10,397 nt of DNA, from positions 1 through 10,397 of the forward strand of contig JAAVAF010000092.1 in NCBI GenBank assembly GCA_014804225.1. The letters are read 5' to 3'. The DNA is from Lachnospiraceae bacterium. Lineage in GTDB: Bacteria; Bacillota; Clostridia; Lachnospirales; Lachnospiraceae. The notes under the pieces are model-generated. The model saw only the letters and a program-made list of their open reading frames with translations, ran no database searches and had not been told where the DNA came from. Each line of letters begins with the position of its first letter. Position 1 is the first letter of the stretch. This document shows, piece by piece, positions 6,289 to 10,397 of the stretch. The translations under genes and the position numbers were made by a program.

Positions 6289-6969
6289 CTACAAAGCCTT
6301 TGGAACTTTCACATTCTCTCCAATTAAAATAAAGTTCAACGGATGCTGCAATCTTTTCGTGAAAAATTTCACAACTACACCTGTCAACAACGCTGAAATA
6401 ATTGTTCCTTCCCTTGTACCGACAATGGTAAAATCAAAAAACACAAGCGACAATATCAGTGCCATAATCACGCACAATACATCAAATGCAATTTTTACAT
6501 TTCCAAACTCTTTATGGATTTGATCGGAAACGGCTTTTACAAACGCTTCTCCCGAATTCATAATCACATTGGCAATCACAGAAAGTGCAATTCCAAAGCC
6601 AAGAATAATGACGCCGACAATGACCATCGTCAAACGGACTATGTAGGAATTTACCGGGATAAAAGACACAATCCACATACCGAAATTGGTAAACCAGCCA
6701 AAAAGAAATGATAGCGGAACTTGCAAAAGCTGAATTGGCTGAAATCGTTTGCGAAGAATCGCAATCTGCCCCGCAATCAAAATGCAATTCCAAATAATCA
6801 GCCATGTTCCAAGTGAAAGCGCGTCAAATTTACAACTCATCACATTAGCAACAGAGGAAATCGGCGATACGCCAAGCTCTCCGTGTTTTGTAAATGCTAC
6901 TCCTAAAGCAGAAAAAAACAGGCTGATGATAAACAGTGTATAGCGTTTTGTTGTTTCAATTTTTGTCAT
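6289..6969 (-). CDS. YczE/YyaS-like integral membrane protein
   Basis: Polytopic membrane protein of the uncharacterised YczE/YyaS group (COG2364 type), assigned from its overall character. The opening has KRYTLFIISLFFSALGVAF followed by GELGVSPISS, and a later segment reads FGIALSVIANVIMNSGEAFV. About five hydrophobic segments are visible (residues about 10-30, 52-72, 81-102, 111-138 and 157-178), with a weaker sixth near the C-terminus. The ATG at 6969 is chosen because AAGGAG lies 9 nt upstream (6984-6979); the longer frame from 6987 lacks this. It overlaps the marR-like gene by 14 nt, so the two are co-translated and it is probably the regulated target. Substrate and function are unknown; a transport role is only a guess. 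Confidence 0.8.
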   Translation of the reverse strand: MTKIETTKRYTLFIISLFFSALGVAFTKHGELGVSPISSVANVMSCKFDALSLGTWLIIWNCILIAGQIAILRKRFQPIQLLQVPLSFLFGWFTNFGMWIVSFIPVNSYIVRLTMVIVGVIILGFGIALSVIANVIMNSGEAFVKAVSDQIHKEFGNVKIAFDVLCVIMALILSLVFFDFTIVGTREGTIISALLTGVVVKFFTKRLQHPLNFILIGENVKVPKAL

Positions 6970-7399
6970 TTGTAACATCTCCTTCACGATTCATGTTGTT
7001 GTTTACTTTTGTTAGAAATGCAATGAACATTTCCTTTTCCTGATCCGTAAATCCGGAAAAGGCATTGGTTTCTATTTTAGCAAATTCATCTGCCACACGC
7101 TCTGCAAGCGTTTTACCTGTTTTTGTCAGATAGACATACAAACTGCGGCGGTTTCCGTCAAGCATTTTACGGACAATCAGGTTCTTATTTTCCATGCCAA
7201 GCAAAACAGAAGTAAGGGTTGCTGGCTCGATGTTGCACACTGCCGCGATTTCCTTCTGAACTGCTCCGTCATGATTTCTTAGGTAATCCAGTACCTTTGG
7301 TTGTCCGGAAGTTAAACCTGTGTCTTTGATTTCTGTCAGCAACGCTTTCTGAAACATCAAATGGTTTGCCATCAGCAGGTAATGAAGTGTTTCTTCCAT
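6956..7399 (-). CDS. MarR-family transcriptional regulator
   Basis: Winged helix-turn-helix regulator of 147 residues, standard for MarR. The N-terminal dimerisation helix is followed by the DNA-binding domain: QKEIAAVCNIEPATLTSVLLG (split as QKEIAAVCN and IEPATLTSVLLG) forms the helix-turn-helix, and DGNRRSLYVYLTKTG the wing; the C-terminal helices finish the dimer interface. Such proteins usually repress their own operon until a small phenolic or drug-like ligand binds. The ATG at 7399 has GAGGTG 6 nt upstream; the GTG at 7408 is inside that binding site and is rejected. It shares an operon with the membrane protein downstream, and palindromes between its promoter and start codon fit autoregulation. 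The ligand cannot be told from sequence. Confidence 0.93.
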   Translation of the reverse strand: MEETLHYLLMANHLMFQKALLTEIKDTGLTSGQPKVLDYLRNHDGAVQKEIAAVCNIEPATLTSVLLGMENKNLIVRKMLDGNRRSLYVYLTKTGKTLAERVADEFAKIETNAFSGFTDQEKEMFIAFLTKVNNNMNREGDVTNDKN

Positions 7400-7415
7400 T
7401 TTTATCACCTCTTAT

Positions 7416-7450
7416 ATTATTGTTTGAAACCAAATAATTAGAATTCAAAT
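7416..7450. promoter_or_regulatory. Palindromes downstream of the marR promoter (likely MarR operators)
   Basis: Two A+T-rich dyads lie side by side just after the -10 box. ATTAGAATTCAAAT (7437-7450) is palindromic except for one mismatched pair next to the GAATTC core. A second, 7416-7438, has ATTA/TAAT outer arms and a TTTG/CAAA inner stem. Size, A+T content and position after the -10 are typical of MarR-family operators, so autorepression is likely. Not proven by sequence. Confidence 0.55.
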
Positions 7451-7454
7451 AAAA

Positions 7455-7483
7455 AGTATATATGATACTATTTCTCTTGTCAA
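7455..7483 (-). promoter_or_regulatory. Promoter of the marR-like/membrane protein operon
   Basis: TTGACA (7483-7478) and TATACT (7460-7455) are separated by 17 bp. The -35 is consensus and the -10 matches five of six. The next gene in this direction starts at 7399. Confidence 0.88.
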
Positions 7484-7553
7484 GTAATCATTTTGATGAT
7501 TATATCCTCTATCTTAGTGCAAACTATATTAAAAATCTTATATTTCAAAGACA

Positions 7554-7585
7554 AAAATTCCCCGGCATAAACCGAGGAATTTTTA
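7554..7585 (-). terminator. Hairpin terminator after the lipoprotein gene
   Basis: AAAAATTCC and GGAATTTTT form a 9-bp stem, extended by CGG/CCG across one C-A mismatch, with a 6-base loop. A and T tracts on both sides would allow termination in both directions. It lies 63 bases after the lipoprotein stop and upstream of the marR promoter. Confidence 0.85.
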
Positions 7586-7655
7586 CATATATTTTTTATA
7601 TGTATATTTTACATGTATATTTTACATGTATATTTTACATGTATATTTTACATGT
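7578..7655. repeat. 13-bp tandem repeat at the lipoprotein gene's 3' end
   Basis: Four perfect copies of ATATTTTACATGT occupy 7604-7655, followed toward lower coordinates by two degraded copies (7591-7603 and 7578-7590). Each perfect copy contains the ACATGT palindrome. On the minus strand the first unit holds the last Asn-Met codons and the TAA stop of the lipoprotein gene; the others are non-coding and reach the terminator. Confidence 0.92.
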
Positions 7656-9999
7656 TTACTCTACTCATATTCGTAAAAAACTCTTTATTCACACTATAAG
7701 TCACATCTGCGGATATCCGGTAGATACTTGTATACTCCGCGCCGTTTAGCAAAAATCCTGTGATTTCAAAGTCGTGCAGTCCTGTCAAAGATATCACATT
7801 GATGATATTTTCTTCTCCCAACGGCTCTACCCACATCATAATCGGTGTTCCCTCTGCCGCACACAATGCATCATTGGTATGCTCAATTCCTTCTCCTTCA
7901 CCTGAAAAACTAAGACTCTCATAAGTTCCCATGTTGCCTGGCACCCAAATCGATTTATTGTACTGCTCCGGCTCCCCATCATTATCCAAGTCACACTGGT
8001 ATCGGTATTGCTTTTCCAAAGGTGATTCTTCTTCGCTGCTTCCGTCGATATTCTCGTGTTCGTCAATCATTTCCTTAAAGTGCAGGCTGTTCTCATATAT
8101 GTTTTCAGCAAATGCCCTGTACTTCTCCCCTGCGCATTCTGCCAGCCTGATGTCATATTTTTCGGGGAAAAGCGTCAGTTCTGCCGTCTGCGCCTGAACG
8201 CCGTCCACATAACGCGCAATGAAAAAACCATTATATATTTTTTTGCTGTAATCGAAAAGTGTGCGGCATAGATAATTTTTTCCGTCATAGGTAATGATGG
8301 CAAATTCCTCTTGTACCGCATCATAGCTGCTTTTTTTTTGATACGTGCCGTCTTCCTGACCTTTATAAAAAACGTAATCCGTAAAACCTGCCGTACCGCC
8401 AAAGTATTCTTCCGCGACAATATCCGTAATACCGTCATTATCGGCGTCCGTCATTACCATAATGTAATTCCCTGACCACTCCGCCACAATGACATCACTG
8501 CGCATTGCAAGATTATCTTTAGCAAGCGCCAAAACCTCATCCTTTGTTAATGCTTTGTCATGTGTCAGTTTCTTGAGGGTTTCCAATTCCGTACCTTCAA
8601 GCATAGCGTTTTCAATTTTTTCTAAAAGCGCTTGCGGTATATATTCCTGGTGTTCCTGATGATAGTCAATTTTATGAAGATAGCCGTCGTTTTCCTCGGG
8701 AAGCATTCCGGCGTAGAACAGCCGATATCGCTTTTGTACATTGACAGCATTCCGCTCCCACTCCTCCGTTGTAAAAGCTTCGTCAAACGGCACTTTTTCA
8801 GAGCCGCCTTCGTATGACAAAATCTGCATGTGTACGCCCGTTTCCCGCACTTTCGCCACGCACTCACGCTTTTTCACCAAGGCAGTTCCCTCCCATTTCC
8901 AAAGCGTTTCCGTGTGGTCAAACGCATTCCATGAAGTTGTTCCATCTGCATTTACCACAAATTCGTTATCATATGCCCAAATTGTTTTTGTTTCCGGATA
9001 ACGTTTTGTGTCCCATGTACCCTTCGGAAAATCCTTCGGGATTTGCGCCAACTCATACTCTTTTTGTTCAGCATTCCAAAGATACATCCCTATATTGGAT
9101 ACAAACATGTCCAAATATCCGTCAAAATTACAGTCTTCAAATACAGGTTCCTCTCTCCATTCTTCATACGCAATATTTTGATATACGGAAGAAAAATATC
9201 CATCCTGATATAGCATAATTTCCCGCATTTTGTCTTTCATTGCAGTTTGAATTACAAAAAAAGTCATATCGCCTGCCACATTGAATTTGTTGTAAAGTCG
9301 TTCCGAAAAGCCGAACCTGCTGTCGAATCCGCATGTGATGCTTTGCCATTGGACCGCCTGATCATCGAGCAATCCGCCAAAGCTGTAGTCCCTTTCTGCT
9401 GAAACTTCTTCCACAATATAAACATCACAGCCGTATATTAGTATATAGCCGGTTTTATAATAAGGTTTTTTATAAGTATACAAATAGCAGCGTTCATCGT
9501 CCACAATATACCGTTCACAGAGGGAAATGTCGGGCAGCAAATCCAGTAGTGCGCTGATTAATTCCATGATACCATCATCATATTCCGCATCATAATTTGC
9601 AAGCCATATACGCGGCGGAAATGGTTTGCTTCTGTAGAATTCTTCCGTTTCTCTGGCGCTTTCTGCGCCAACCAAATCAATTACAACCGTGCCCCCGTCA
9701 GGCTCCTGCTGCTCCACAGTCACGCCGTCGGGCAGTGTGATCCGGAGATTTCCGAAAATCAGGACATTCCCATCCAGTTCCGGTTTCGTATTGAGAAGTG
9801 TCAAGGTTGCAAAAGACGGTTCCAATTGTTCTTCTGTCGGTTCATTTATAGTCTGCGTTTCTTCTTCGCTTGGCGTACTCATATCCGGCATTGTCGTATT
9901 TTCTGTCTGTACATCGTTGCTACAGCCCATTAGCAATACGGCAAACATCATCACAACAAATAATCTGTTTTTCAAAGATATTTTTTTCATATCAGTCAT
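7648..9999 (-). CDS. Large lipoprotein with Asp-rich Ca2+-loop-like motifs, function unknown
   Basis: The protein has 783 residues from the ATG at 9999, which has AGAGG 6 nt upstream; a GTG at 10002 directly before it is less likely. A positively charged start (KKISLKNRL), a hydrophobic stretch and LLMGC give a clear lipobox with Cys26, followed by a low-complexity Thr/Glu/Pro linker to about residue 60. This predicts a lipid-anchored protein on the outer membrane face. Three Asp-rich loops of EF-hand or FG-GAP type are seen: DCNFDGYLD (about 290), DADNDGITD (about 519) and DLDNDGEPE (about 671). The last belongs to a C-terminal unit of about 115 residues shared with the upstream gene. I do not recognise a family or enzyme motif. 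It probably forms an operon with the gene 23 bases upstream. Confidence 0.88.
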   Translation of the reverse strand: MTDMKKISLKNRLFVVMMFAVLLMGCSNDVQTENTTMPDMSTPSEEETQTINEPTEEQLEPSFATLTLLNTKPELDGNVLIFGNLRITLPDGVTVEQQEPDGGTVVIDLVGAESARETEEFYRSKPFPPRIWLANYDAEYDDGIMELISALLDLLPDISLCERYIVDDERCYLYTYKKPYYKTGYILIYGCDVYIVEEVSAERDYSFGGLLDDQAVQWQSITCGFDSRFGFSERLYNKFNVAGDMTFFVIQTAMKDKMREIMLYQDGYFSSVYQNIAYEEWREEPVFEDCNFDGYLDMFVSNIGMYLWNAEQKEYELAQIPKDFPKGTWDTKRYPETKTIWAYDNEFVVNADGTTSWNAFDHTETLWKWEGTALVKKRECVAKVRETGVHMQILSYEGGSEKVPFDEAFTTEEWERNAVNVQKRYRLFYAGMLPEENDGYLHKIDYHQEHQEYIPQALLEKIENAMLEGTELETLKKLTHDKALTKDEVLALAKDNLAMRSDVIVAEWSGNYIMVMTDADNDGITDIVAEEYFGGTAGFTDYVFYKGQEDGTYQKKSSYDAVQEEFAIITYDGKNYLCRTLFDYSKKIYNGFFIARYVDGVQAQTAELTLFPEKYDIRLAECAGEKYRAFAENIYENSLHFKEMIDEHENIDGSSEEESPLEKQYRYQCDLDNDGEPEQYNKSIWVPGNMGTYESLSFSGEGEGIEHTNDALCAAEGTPIMMWVEPLGEENIINVISLTGLHDFEITGFLLNGAEYTSIYRISADVTYSVNKEFFTNMSRVNM

Positions 10000-10022
10000 C
10001 ACATTCCTCTTTTTCTGTATTT

Positions 10023-10397
10023 TTATTCTGCGGTAGGGTAAGTATAGCGTTCCTGACGGACTCCGGCGACTGCATCCGCCGTAATCCGATATAATTGTTT
10101 ATATTCCGTGCCTTCTATCAAAAATCCCGTAATTTCAAAATTCTCCCATTCTTTTAGCGAAAGGATATTGATAATATTTCTTTTCGCAAACGGCTCCACC
10201 CACATCATGACCCCAATTCCCTTTACCGACTCCCTGATCTCAAAAAAAGGCTCAATTCCTGTACCCATACCGCCAAAGTTAAGGTCCACCAAATCTCTTT
10301 TCATCCAAACAGACTTATTATACTGTTCCAATGCATCATCATTATTTAGGTCGCATCGATAATCATAATCCCCTGCAGACATTTTTTCTTCGCTGGC
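10023..10397 (-). CDS. 3' end of a paralogous secreted or lipoprotein gene (partial)
   Basis: The frame is open to the window edge (ASEEK precedes the first internal Met), so this is the C-terminus of a longer protein, not a 119-residue gene. It closely parallels the end of the next gene: CDLNNDDALEQYNKSVW against CDLDNDGEPEQYNKSIW, then MMWVEP, NIINILSL against NIINVISL, FEITGFLIEGTEY against FEITGFLLNGAEY, and YRITADAV against YRISADVT. The Asp loop DLNNDDALE has lost the Gly seen in its partner. The whole gene is presumably another lipoprotein of the same family, arranged in tandem. Function is unknown. Confidence 0.85.
   Translation of the reverse strand, partial: ASEEKMSAGDYDYRCDLNNDDALEQYNKSVWMKRDLVDLNFGGMGTGIEPFFEIRESVKGIGVMMWVEPFAKRNIINILSLKEWENFEITGFLIEGTEYKQLYRITADAVAGVRQERYTYPTAE

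Noticed and set aside
6956..7399. The MarR-like protein as a CRISPR regulator
   Set aside because: Palindromes like those at its own promoter are not found at the tracrRNA or cas9 promoters; adjacency alone is not evidence.
7578..7655. The 13-bp tandem repeat as a small CRISPR-like array
   Set aside because: Units are contiguous with no spacers.
8814..9218. Plus-strand open frame of 134 codons, and many shorter ones opposite cas9 and the lipoprotein gene
   Set aside because: They lie antisense to clearly coding genes, have no family features or ribosome binding sites, and are as expected by chance.

Overview
The window carries a complete type II-A CRISPR-Cas module on the minus strand of a low-GC Firmicute. 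The Cas9, Csn2 and repeat style resemble gut clostridia, probably Lachnospiraceae; this is inference from protein character, A+T richness and strong AGGAG-type ribosome binding sites, not a database match. All supported protein genes lie on the minus strand, so the text follows them from high to low coordinates.

Right end (10397-7554): the 3' end of one secreted-protein gene runs off the window. Twenty bases later comes a complete gene for a large lipoprotein with Ca2+-loop-like Asp motifs, whose C-terminus is paralogous to the partial neighbour. It ends inside a 13-bp tandem repeat, which is followed by a hairpin terminator.

Middle (7483-6289): a two-gene unit of a MarR-family repressor and a YczE/YyaS-like membrane protein. 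It has a near-consensus promoter (TTGACA-17-TATACT) and palindromes that are likely the repressor's own operators. Nothing links it functionally to CRISPR.

Left end (6250-1): tracrRNA, cas9, cas1, cas2, csn2, leader and the first CRISPR repeat. The tracrRNA has its own strong promoter, a nearly full-length anti-repeat with the same lower-stem/GA-AAGU bulge layout as the S. pyogenes duplex, a nexus-like hairpin, two further hairpins and a terminator. The four cas genes overlap or nearly abut and form one operon, preceded by an extended -10 promoter. Cas9 has all RuvC and HNH catalytic residues; Cas1 has its metal ligands. The leader ends in ATTTGAG, the II-A integration anchor, directly against repeat 1. 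The array continues beyond base 1.

Three RNA or DNA structures go beyond the standard parts list. (1) Upstream of the anti-repeat, overlapping the tracrRNA promoter, is a degenerate direct copy of the CRISPR repeat. It can fold onto the anti-repeat, so a longer tracrRNA transcript could be a natural single guide like S. pyogenes tracr-L. (2) The leader contains an 11-nt perfect complement of the repeat's 3' end, and the pairing continues for 9 more bases into spacer 1. (3) A 15-mer in the leader recurs with one mismatch over the cas9 -10 box, where it overlaps a perfect 6-bp dyad. Together these suggest RNA- or operator-based regulation of the system, but none is proven by sequence alone.
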